Assembly: GCA_030015575.1 (NCBI GenBank)
Contig: JASDDO010000026.1
Coordinates: forward strand, 193,217,739 to 193,281,738
DNA length: 64,000 nucleotides
Direction of reading: 5' to 3'
Source: Agapanthus africanus
Lineage: Eukaryota; Streptophyta; Magnoliopsida; Asparagales; Amaryllidaceae
The notes beneath the pieces were generated by a model. That model did not search any database. It was not told where the DNA came from and saw only the letters and a list, made by a program, of their open reading frames with translations. Positions 24,044 through 34,903 of the stretch are shown piece after piece. The translations under genes were made by a program, and so were the position numbers. Position 1 is the stretch's first letter. Every line of letters starts with the position of its first letter.

Positions 24044-24170
24044 GAAGTTACTGTGCAACACGTGGCCCCAACTCGACCAATGCGCCGCGGAACCGCGGCC
24101 CCACCCTGGCTTACGCGGCGGTTCCGCGGCCATTGTGGTGAATCTTGCCACGTGGTTTGCACAGTAATTC
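24044..24170 (+). repeat. N3 leader hairpin carrying paired GC palindromes
   Basis: Arms at 24044-24065 and 24148-24170 (GTTACTGTGCAA plus CACGTGG and complement) can pair over about 20 bp. They enclose palindromes at 24084-24099 (GCCGCGGAACCGCGGC) and 24115-24130 (GCGGCGGTTCCGCGGC), centres 31 nt apart. Confidence 0.85.
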
Positions 24171-26008
24171 CTATCTGTAAGTGCTATGTTTTCTGGGAAT
24201 TTTTAACTTCTACTCAACAGTTGAGTTTTCTGGGTTGTATTGGGATTTCGTTAATTCGATCGGAAAGTTTAACTTTGTCTGTGTTTTTCCGGATATTTTA
24301 GAACATGTTAAAAGGTTCGACCGGATATGAATGACCCACGTTTTCCTCTGCCGGGAAATTTCCAAGTGTTGGATTTTTCCGTCGTTTAAGAACATTCTAA
24401 GTAGTGCAAGTAACGCGATGGACCCTCTAGAAGACAACAAACCTTAACTCGATTATGTGACCGTCTTGAACTGCCCTTTGAACCTTAGGGTTTGGGGCAG
24501 TACGGCGTGCCACATGTGAGGCGTTGGCTTGACCCTTCTACGGCTGGATCGTTGGTACTGTGGCATGAAATGGATGTTTTTTTAAACTTATTTCAAGTGT
24601 TGAGCTGTTTCGGGAAAACTTGGGTGTTTGATTGTTCGATCGGAAAGTTTAACATTTTCTGTTTATCTGGAATGTGATACAATATTTGGAATCCACAAGT
24701 AGTTATGAGATAACTGATTTGAATATTATAAATCTAGTAGTCCAGTCTCATTTGATCGGTTGCCACGGGATTTTGATGTGATCAAAAGTCCGTCGCAATC
24801 GCGTAGCGTACGTGGATACTCGCCGGGTAAACTTAATAGACAGCTACACCCCATACCCCCGACCAATTGACTGTAGGAGAACCCTGTCGCCGAAAGCATC
24901 CGTTCGGGTGCTCGCGGTAGCGGTGTTCCGCCTTAGTGCACTTCGTCGACGGTATCGGGGGTGCGGCCGTCTACTAAAGTTTGCGACGAGCATTCGATCA
25001 GAATGTCGGGAATCCTGTTGAATTGCCCGACTTGATATTGAAAAGAGTTTTCGATAATGAGACTAAAATGCGGGGTTTATAATTGTTAGGCATGCGATGT
25101 CTAAGAAATTCATTTGATTAGACATGCGATGTCTAAGGAGGTTGCGGATTCCAACTATTGTAGTTTTACACTTTCTTTTCTGTGACCGTAAGTGTAATAT
25201 GTGATATCGCCGGTTTCGTTGCTATATGTCAACGACAATTGGGATGGGCATATTTACTTACGTTGATGACATGTGATGTTATGTGTTGCTGGATATGTTA
25301 TATTGGATCGTCGTGTTTGAATGGCCGGGGTTTTTTTATGTGAGATGAGTGTTTTTCTTTTTCATTCAGGTAAAAACTTGTATGTAATATTCTTTTATTG
25401 GGGCACTTCCAGGTTGCGGAAGATGTCACCGTTGATGTATATTATTTACTTTTCAGCATTAGGATAGACCCAAGGAGGGGAGCACAAGTAACCGGGTTCT
25501 AGGTTCCAGTAGGAGACCATCTCGAGGAGTCGAGTCCGGGTCTCCTAACCCTAGAATTGGTAGGGTTTCTTGCCGCTCTCGTAGGGGTCTAGGGGTGTGG
25601 GATTGGCTATTCGTCATGACTGTGGAATCCGTGTTTTATACAGGCTCAAAATAAAACACGGACGTCCTAGTATATCCAATATTTCATATGTTTCTTCTGC
25701 TGCGATATCTATGATGTGATCATTTGATATGTTGTGATAGATACAGTATATAGTATATATGATATATTATATAGACGTTACTTATGTTTTACACCCACAC
25801 TAGCCCTGCCCTGCTCTGTCGTTAGTTACCTAACCTAACGGTGCACGAGGGGACATCGAGGCGAATGCGGATGGCATAAGTGTACGTCGTATTTATCTGT
25901 GATGTTTAGGTGACTTAAATGATGGGACTTCATTAATATGATTAATGAAAGAAAAGAAACCTAAAAGATGTTGTAGAATCAAATTTTTTCAAAAAGGGTA
26001 GCTACAGT

Positions 26009-26255
26009 TTTGCTTTGCATAGCGGTATATATGATATACCCTGCACCTTATTCGATGGGGAAAGAGCCGAGATCCCTTCACCGGGAGTGACCTCTTTAGC
26101 AAAACTGGCAGATGCTACAACACTCGGTTTGACTTTTGATTGCTTTTGGAGTTTTTCTTTGCATAGTGATATATATGATATGTCCTACACCTTATTCGAT
26201 GAGGAAAGAGCCGAGATCCCTTCACCGGGAGTGACCTCTTTAGCAAAACTGATGA
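26009..26255 (+). repeat. N3 leader tandem block, two copies
   Basis: Two copies of the leader block share CTTTGCATAG, GAGATCCCTTCACCGGGAG and CTCTTTAGCAAAACTG. The first carries the perfect dyad GGTATAT-ATG-ATATACC at 26024-26040. The second carries a matching but less perfect one. Confidence 0.8.
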
Positions 26256-26390
26256 AAGCCTCAAAAAACACTCCATTTCAAAATTTCACATGATTCTACA
26301 ACGATATCATGTTCATTACGCTCATGGTTTTTCTAAAAAATACCTGCGTAGCCCTCCGTCATTTCAGATAAGTACTACTTAGTATTCATG

Positions 26391-26600
26391 CTGCGGTAGT
26401 TTGGCCTCCGTCAAGGCGCAGTGTATAGTAGCTAACTAGTGCTTATCTGCTAGCATATGATGCGATTGGATTAGGTTATTCATACGGCGTAGTTTGGCCT
26501 CCGTCAAGGGTCGTACGGGTGGGTTTAATTCAATCAAAAAATGACGGGTTGAACTTGACTAGCGCCCTATGGGTAGTTTGGCCTCCGTCAAGGTCATGGG
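26391..26600 (+). repeat. N3 leader triple-hairpin cluster
   Basis: TAGTTTGGCCTCCGTCAAGG is identical at 26397-26416, 26490-26509 and 26574-26593. Spacing is 93 and 84 nt. The shared loop is CUCC. Outer stems are copy-specific: CTGCG (26391-26395) with CGCAG (26417-26421), TACG/CGTA, and CCTATG/CATGGG. Confidence 0.88.
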
Positions 26601-27010
26601 ACGCTAGGGGCAAAAGCATTATCGGGAATTTCAAGTGTTGAAATTTGCAATGAGATTGCATACCTTCTATGAGATAGTTGGATCCCGATACCCACTGCGA
26701 GTAATTGTTACTCCTAGGAGAGTTTTACACAGGACAATTAGCCGATCAAGTAGGTGTCTAGAAAGGTGTCAACGGGGTTACGCCTCTGGGAAAACGAGGT
26801 TTACTTTAATTAGGTCCGTGCGAAAGCACGGGGAACCTCCCTCAAAGTACCGACACTGGCCTGGCTGAAAGATTGGCGAAATTGTAGGGTGTAATTAATC
26901 CCGGCTAGTCTTTCCTTTTAGGATTTGAAGGAAGATTTGATAAAAACAGTGGGAGCCATCCTGATTAGATAAAATAATAACCAATCTGATCTTGCAAGGG
27001 CATACGTAGA

Positions 27011-29811
27011 GTGTTTTCTTCTCTCTCTCTCCAGGTAGCGACCATGTCACGCCTTAATCAAGATAATAATATGGATGTATTGACCGAACCCTCTTGTCAT
27101 ACTGAGCTAGGAAACGTTGGTCCCGCTCCAACTAATAATTGTTATAAGACCGAGCAGGAAATAGGGGAATACCAGGACTCCCATGCCGCCCAAACGAAGA
27201 AAGTGCATGAGATGCATCTCCTTCGGGTGTGTTCATTATAAAGAACTGTTTCTCAGTATCCTCTACGTCCTGGGTATTTGATACCGGATCAGGATCCCAG
27301 ATATGTAATCTGTTACATAGGGTTACAGAAAGGTAGAGAACTGAGAACGGGTGATAAGTTTCATGAGACAGAAAACGAAGCTAGTGTTGCAGCCAAGTCT
27401 GTTGGTCACTGTCATCCTGTATTACCAATACATTGATTCGGAACAAATACTATTAGATATCAAATCTGATATACAAAATCATATCAATCTCTTTATTTAG
27501 TAAAGAAATGATAAAATTTTGTATTGTTGGATAATGTTTTGAACATTTCCTATTTTAAAAGTTGATCGGTTCAGGCACGTTATCTAAAAGTATTGACGTT
27601 CTAAATCAAACTACAGTTCTTAGTATACAGAACACACACAAGAGGAAAAGTTCAGAAATGAACGAATCCTTCTTGAGGTATTGTAGACTAGGTCATATCA
27701 ATGTGACCCGACTAGCTGAAGTTACATACAGATGCATATTTAAATTAGTTTGAATTTACATCTTGTGAAACTTGCCAGTCATGTCACAAAGATAAGATGA
27801 CCATAGCTCTGTTTATTGGAAACAGGGAAAGAGTTAGTGAACTCTAGGGATAATACATGTTGATGTATGAAGGTCCCTTGTCTACACATGCCAAGACTGG
27901 TTCTTTGTACTTCATTACATTCTCTGATGATCTCTCAAGATTCAGACATATGTTCCTGTTAAAACACAAGTCCGAACCTTTTGAGATATTCACAGAATAT
28001 AAATTAGAAGTAGAGAACTAAAATACGGATATAAGTATTATGTCCTTTGATGAGATCAAGGAGGAGAATACTTGTGCATAGAATTCCTGGACTATTCTAA
28101 AGGAGAATGAGATTCTCTCTCAGTATTACTCCTCTGAATATACCACAGCACAACGGTATATCGGGGCGGAGCAATCGCACCATATTAGATATGGTGTGCT
28201 CTATGATGAGTATTACTGAGTTACCTATTTCTTTTGGGGGTTATGCACTTGAGAATCTGCATGCCTATTGAATTGGATTCCAATCAAATCAGTGCCTACC
28301 ACTCCATATAAGATATGGTAAGGGAAGAACCTATCTCTTAAGTAAGTTAAGATTTGGGATTGTCCGGCCAATGTCAAAAGCAAAATCCGGACAAAATCGA
28401 GGCAAGGTCAGTTCTGTAGAACTGGAAAGGTTCCAGCTACACAAACTACGGCTGATGATTTGGTAGAACCAAAGGATTCAGTAGATTCCAACGAACCTCA
28501 GCCTCTCCGCCGATCTAGTAGGGTTCCTCACCCACCTGAGAGATACTTCAGTTTCTCTATGACAGTGGGAGTGAGGATTGCATCATGAGATGATGACCTA
28601 ACTAGTTTCGAGCTGGCCATCAGGAGTTGGACTCTATAAGAATGGCTGGATGCTTAGCATTCTGAGATGGAATCCTTATACACCAACAAAGTATGGACTT
28701 TGGTTGCTTTATCTGAAGGGTTAAATCCCCATCAGGAGAAAGTATATCTTGAGAAGATTACTTGGTGTACATGGAAAAGTTGAGACTTTCAAAGATAGAC
28801 TTATTAAAAGTTTTCATCATCGACCAGGCGTGGATAATGATGAAACCTTTTCCAGTGGCTATGCTTAAGTCCATCCGGATCCTACTTGCCACGGCTACAT
28901 ACCATGACTACGATATCTGGTGGTTGGGTGTCATGACTGCTTTTCTAAAATGATGTTTCAGAAGAGAGAGTCTGTAAGTACACAGTCAGAGGGCTTCGTA
29001 GACAGTGGGAGCAGCGGAAACGTGTGCAAGATGTTTTATGTGATAAAGCAGGTATCGCGGAGTTGGAACGTCTGTTTTGATGTGTTAGTCAAAATGGTAG
29101 ATGAACCTTGTATATACAAAAAGGTAGTAGGGAGTATGGTGGTGATCCTCGTAGAGTACGTGGATGACATACTCTTGATAGGGAAGGAGTTTCCTATGCT
29201 ACGCTCAGTTAATCTCCGCTTATCACAAGGATTATCCATATAGGATCAAAGTGATACCTTCTAAATCCAGAGTTTTGATCTATGAGATAGATCTAATTGG
29301 ATGTTAGGATTCTCACTAGCTGTAGTGGGATGGTATTAATTGATCCTGGGGAGAATCACTTGAAAGGTTTCAGGGTGATAAGGACGACTGAATGTCAGTC
29401 GCAGGCATTGTCTTTACCCTCAGTAGAGGAACGGTATGTTGGAAGAGTTCCAAGCTGGATACCGTGGCAAACTAGACGATAAAGGCTGGTAACATCGCTA
29501 TTAAAGATACTACCAAAGAGGCAGTTTGGGTGTATACTGGTTCATGAGGTGAACTAGGTTCCTACCATTGTGTGACAATGGAAGTGTGGCTTTGGCCCAG
29601 GAACCCTGGTCCCATCAGTGACCCAGACATATTCTAAGGCAGCATCACCTGATCATGGAGATGGTTGATCTCCAGGGGATCGAGGTTAGGAGAGTAGACT
29701 CAGAGGACAACACGGCGGATCCACTCACAAAGGCCTTTTTCCTAAAGAGAGACTTTTATGGGATGGTTGAGTATGAGATACTACAACCACTGCTATCACA
29801 TGGCCCTAGTG
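27011..29811 (+). pseudogene. N3 decayed copia gag-pol
   Basis: Same order as N1 and N2: short gag remnant (27011-27241), protease with DTGSGS in frame with its upstream residues, pre-integrase with CRLGHIN (27562-27753), frameshifted integrase, RT with CKMFYVIKQ and LVEYVDDILLIG (28920-29243), RNase H end with NTADPLTKAF (29655-29846). It has its own extra deletions, for example in the integrase C-terminal part near 28400 and within the RT segment before MVDEPCIY. The gag deletion, the integrase TGA/frameshift, the TAG and TAA after YVDD and the RT-RNase H deletions are the same as in N1 and N2. Non-functional. Confidence 0.9.
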
Positions 29812-29823
29812 CAAGTGGGAGAT
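29812..29823 (+). other. N3 polypurine tract
   Basis: CAAGTGGGAGAT directly precedes the 3' LTR. Confidence 0.85.
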
Positions 29824-32026
29824 TGCTAGTTATATGTATGCCCTAGAGGCCATTACTATACATAGGATGTATATTGTAGTGGATGCTTGGACATATATAG
29901 GGAGGACTTTCTTGCTCGACATGATAGTATGCTATCTGGTTACTCTTTACCTTAACATGTACACTGCTTGTCTCTCTGTTACATGTTGGTAAAGCCCTTA
30001 GGATGTGTACTTGATTGCCTGGACTATGATGCGGATCATACTAGTGGGGACATGGTAGTCCATAAGTACATCCTTCAAGGTCCCTAGTCGTGGGTGTATC
30101 GAGACAGGGCATCGATGCACCAGAGTAGACTAGCGTATACGCATCTTGACCCATATGATGGGCGATGGATGATCCCATATCCATCGGTGTTTGACATCAA
30201 GAATGGTGTACGGGTGCTCAGTGGAGACTGGGTACACTGGACGGACTCGCCGAGAACTCCCAGATGGTATTATACCTTACGTCAGATGGCAGTTCTCTGG
30301 TGACACTGGTACAGGTTAGTCTGTAGACCCGAGATCGTCATAGAGTCTTGTGTGATTCCCACTGTGCTTTGATTTCCACCTTACCACGTCCAAGAGGGCG
30401 TGCAAAACGGTGGTTTTTGGGTACAGTCCCGATTCACATGGAGGCAATGAGCGATAGGAGGGGATTCGTCTCTCCCGGTATAGGGAGTTGATGTTGGGCT
30501 GTGTTCGATTGGCTATAACCGGAAATCCCTGGCCAGGGTTACTGAGATTTACTGGTAAGTGTTATCAGTAGTATCTCGAACTGTTATAGACTACATATCG
30601 ACATGACTTATCGAGCTACTGGGGTCTGACGTTTACCACTCCTAGGCAAGATATGTGACATATCAGACGATCAGACCGGACTGTACGGTAAGTGTTACTG
30701 GTTGGATTCACAGGAGTGTGAGCGGGCTTGCTCATTGATCTTCTGATCGCTCAATACCCGGGTGGCCGTTACGTTTAGCAGACCGCTTGCGGCTTGTGGG
30801 TGTTTGATATGATCATCACCTACTGCCGGCGTATTGACGAGTCTTTAGAGTCCTACACAGAGGTTTCCTGGCTCAAGCGAACCGAAATAGGAGCGCATAT
30901 GAGTTATGTGCAGGACCGAGTATAATACCAGCATGTGATACTGTATTCTATTCTCGCAATTTGTATCATTGGACGGTTATATGTGATATAGCCGGGTTAC
31001 CGAATCAAGTGTTGATTCGATATATTGATACACTTGATATTAGTCGGTTATATGCAGTATGACCGGATCATTAAATCAAGTGTTGATTTAATGATTTAAT
31101 GTATAATTATATATTTGATATATTACTTTACATTGACTAGTATTGTTCACTTAAGATTGATTTTCTCACTTGATTGTGCACAGTGTATATATGATATATG
31201 TTTGTGCACTAGTTTGTATCATGTTTGATGATATATGCAAACTTGGGTGTGTGTTTGCTTTAAACCATGTTTAGGTTAATGGTTAGGGTTTTAATTTATT
31301 TTATTTATTTTATTTTGTAAAAACAAAATGGTGGATTTCTTTCTTTCTTTGCTTTAAGCTTCATGAAGCTTCTTAGCATCTTTGACCATTTTATTTATTC
31401 CTTTTAACCTAACCATTACACCTAAACCCTAGTTTATTCTCTACATGAGTTAAGTTCACCTATGGCTGCATTATGATAAGTATTCACTTGATTTATTATT
31501 TTCTAGGAGATAATTCATTTTCCTTCTTCTTCTTCTTCATCTTCTTCAAGTGAAGAAACTTTTCTTGAAAATTTTCTAGTGATGAAGTCAAGTGAGAAAT
31601 CCAAATTCAAAGTGAACCCACTTCCTATTTCTTCATCCTCTACCACTTGCCATGTAGTAGAGTGTGTTATCTTCACAAGTTTCATGACCTAGTGAAGTGG
31701 AGCTTGAGTTTGAGTCGCCTCGACGTAGATCATCTTCGGCATCGAAGTCAACGACCTAACCCGATCATTTCTCCGAAGAAACCATTGCTAGAGTCCGGGA
31801 TCCCAATGATCGCAGCGGAGGGACGTCATCACGGAGCTAAAGAAGTGGAGGACCGGATCTACAAAGGTTGTAGTCCCTTTCACTTGTAGTAAAGTAGTTT
31901 ACTTGCTTGCTTTCGCCTTACCTCTAGTTAACGATCTAGCATTAGGGTTCTTTGGCACATGGAAAATTTGATTTTGGCATGGTTGATCCGTTGTAGAACC
32001 TCATGTGTGTGCTTAGGAACCCTACA
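29824..32026 (+). repeat. N3 3' LTR
   Basis: It starts TGCTAGTTATATG (one change from TGTTAG) and ends GGAACCCTACA, about 2.20 kb. It is followed by TGATC, the better preserved copy of the target duplication, and then N4 protease sequence. Confidence 0.93.
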
Positions 32027-32245
32027 TGATCCGGTATCTAATACCCAGAACGTAGAGTAGACTGAGAAACAGTTCTCAATAACTAACACATTCGAAAAAG
32101 ATGCTTCAGAATGCTCCTTCTTCTTTAGGATTGCGTGGAAATCCTTGCATTCCCCTATCGCTTACCCAGACTTATGACAGTTGTCATAAGATAGGACGGA
32201 ACCAATATTCCCTAGCCCAGTATAATAAGTGGGATCGGTCAATAC
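32027..32245 (-). pseudogene. N4 protease/gag fragment
   Basis: Read on the minus strand it gives a zinc-knuckle remnant (NCHKSG, a stop, then AIGECKDF), a lysine-rich linker, then the protease start with FWVLDTGS. It continues 21151-21690 across the N3 insertion. It carries the same large gag deletion as N1-N3. It is cut at 32245 by solo LTR G, and the AATAC at 32241-32245 is one copy of the G duplication. Confidence 0.88.
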
Positions 32246-33008
32246 TGTTGGAGATAGTGCCCTCAGAGTCAATTATTGGATCACAGGCACGTGATTACAA
32301 TGATTGAGGGAGGACCTGTCCCGGTAGGACAGTCTTACTCGAGATGATAGTATGCTATCTGGTTTATCTTTATCATCGTGTACTGCTTAGGTGACCTGAC
32401 AGGTCGCTATTACACGATGATTGAGCCCCTAGGATTCTTGTTTGACCACCAGCAATATGAGGGCGATCATATAAGTGGGAGCTGGGGTCTATAAGCACAT
32501 CCTTAAAAGGTCCCTAGTCGTGCGAGTTTCGAGACAGGGCATCGATACTCCAGAGTAGACTAGTGTATACAGTCGAGACCCCGACGAGGGGCGGTGGCCG
32601 GTCTCACAAGCCATTAGTGTCAGTTGGATCACCTAAGATGTATACAGGTGCTCATTGGGTTATGAGTACACCGGACAGGACTCGCCGGGAACATGCTAGT
32701 TGGTCATATACCAGACGTCAGATGGCAGTTCCCTGGTGACAAGTGTACAGGTTAGTTCATCGACCTGAGGATCGTCATTTGTCTCGTGTGAGTTCCCACT
32801 GTACTTTGATTACTGCCCTACCACGCTCAAAGGAGACGTGCAAACAGGTTTTAGTTGGGTACAGTCCCGAGCCACATGGAGGCAGTGAGCGTATCTTCAG
32901 GGGTTCGTCTCTCCCGGTATTGGGGGTGAGGTCGCGCTGTGTCTAGGAGAGCCACTACACAAAGCCCTCGGCCGAGGCAGGAGATTTACTGGTAGGTATT
33001 CCAGTAGT

Positions 33009-34889
33009 TGTAAGTCGATGTACAACACCCCACGACTTGCGGGGAGGCGGAAATATGAAAAACGATCTTGTTCTTTGCTTAAACATCGACTAACCGCATG
33101 AATCGAAGCTAAACGATAACTAACAACAAACATAGAAGTTAACAACTACTATGTAAAGGGATTATACCTAAAGAACCGTGTCCTTCGTCTTTACGAACTC
33201 CACCTCCTCCTCGGCCTTCTCGAAATAGTAGACGATCCACCCGAGAGCTTTACTCCAAGCTTAGCCTCTAAACTTGAGGCAACTAACTTTCTTTAAGTGC
33301 TAATCAAAGAAGCTAGGTGATATAGAGTGAGGGTTATGGTTTAATTAGTCTAACTAATCCTTGTACTCAACACATGAGAGGGGAGGATTAGGGTTTGAAG
33401 AGGGAGAGCTTGAGGAGAGAGAAGGTGAAGATAATAATGAAGTGAGAAGAATGAGTTATCATAATATATATCAAGCATTTTGTTATATCAAGAAAAGAAA
33501 AGAAAATGATTTACAACCATGCTTGATAAATATCTTGTGGTGATTCATCTCCATGAGTCATTAAGCAATTATGAAGCATTAATGACATGGATGAATCATC
33601 CATATGACTCACTAATCACATTCATTGTATATGCCACCTAAACCTCCTTAGTCACCATCTTCTAGAAGCTTCTCGCGCAATTACGAGAACGCCCCTCCTT
33701 TCCGCAAAAATACGGAAAAACTTTAGACTGTATAAATCCAATAACCGGATACCAGTAACTGGCTTAAACCAAAGCCGACTGGTAAAAACTGTCCGAAAGT
33801 CGTACGTGCGTAAACACACGTATGCGTCCGAACCTTTGTCGTAAAACCATACGACCTCTATATCGTTTCGCCTGGAGTAGGGAAACTCTCTGTGTGGGAC
33901 TCTAGAGACTCGACTACTACGCTGGCAGTGAGTTTAACCACAGACCGCAAGCGGCACTAGCTGTACGTAACGGTCCCCAGGTAGATGTCGATAAGAAGGC
34001 CGATGAGGAAACCCATCCGAACTCCTACTGAGTCTGATGTGACAATCTCCGCACAGTCCGGTCCGTTCGTCTAAGACTATCGCATATCGGGCCTAGGGGG
34101 CGGCAAGCGTCAGTCCCCTAATAGCGGTATAAGTCGTGTCGGAGCGAAGCCCATTACACCCTGAGAAACTACTGGAACCTACCAGCAAATCTCGCTTGCC
34201 CTGGCCAGGGACTTTGCGTAATGGCTCTCTGACACAGCGCGATATCAACCCCAATACCGGGAGAGACGAATCCTATCTAACCGCCACTGCCTCCAAGTGC
34301 TTGGGACTGCACCCAACTGCTACCTGTTTGCACGACTCTTTTGAGCCGTGGTAGGGTAGTAATCTAAGAACAGTGGGACACACTCGAGGCGAAGTAGCAG
34401 TGTCAAGTCTGCGGACTATGCTGTACTCATGTCACCTGGGAACTGTTCACTGACGATTGGTATAAAACCAACCAACAGTTCCCTGTGAGTCCTGTCCGGT
34501 GTACCCGTAACCCAACGAGCACCTGCATACTATCTCCAGTACGACGTACTGACGGCTGTGGGACAGACCATCTCCCCAACTGGGATGAGAAGCGTACACA
34601 CTAGTCTACTCCGGAGTATCGATGCCCTGTCTCGATAATCCTGCGACTAGGGACCTGAATAAGGATGTGCTTGCCCCCACTAGTGTGACTGCCATCACAA
34701 CGCTGGTAGTCAAGCAAGATCCTAAGAGCTCTATCAATACGTATACTCACATATTAAGATAGAAAAACCAAGTAGCATACTACCATGTTTAGCAAGACTG
34801 TTATATACATGTGAATATCCCAAGCTTCCATTAAGTAATATACAAACTAGTATGATACAATAATGGCCCCTAGGGCATATACACTAACA
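33009..34889 (-). repeat. E 3' LTR
   Basis: Plus strand runs from TGTAAGTCGATGTACAACAC to GGCATATACACTAACA, 1881 bp. Compared with the 5' LTR it has a 16-bp duplication near 33475 and lacks 13 bp near 34675. The dyad at 34771-34784 (AGTAGCATACTACC) corresponds to the GATAG/CTATC dyad of the other families. Confidence 0.96.
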
Positions 34890-34902
34890 ATCTCCCACTT
34901 GC
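34890..34902 (-). other. E polypurine tract
   Basis: The minus strand reads GCAAGTGGGAGAT just before the 3' LTR, identical to the N-family tract. This supports shared priming requirements. Confidence 0.88.
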
Positions 34903-34903
34903 A

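Larger units (their letters stand above)
23898..27010 (+). other. N3 5' leader (untranslated, structured)
   Basis: About 3.1 kb with no convincing coding sequence. It contains the palindrome hairpin (24044-24170), segments shared with N1, N2 and N4, the two-copy block (26009-26255) and the three-hairpin cluster (26391-26600), then the pyrimidine tract before gag. Confidence 0.8.
21691..32026 (+). mobile_element. N3: complete but coding-dead Ty1/copia element
   Basis: Plus strand: 5' LTR 21691-23884, primer site 23886-23897, leader, decayed gag-pol 27011-29811, polypurine tract and 3' LTR 29824-32026. It is inserted in the protease region of N4. The right flank is TGATC and the left is TAATT. 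Homologous N1 sequence reads GGATCCTGATCC across this site, so the duplication was TGATC and the left copy has two transitions. Confidence 0.93.
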
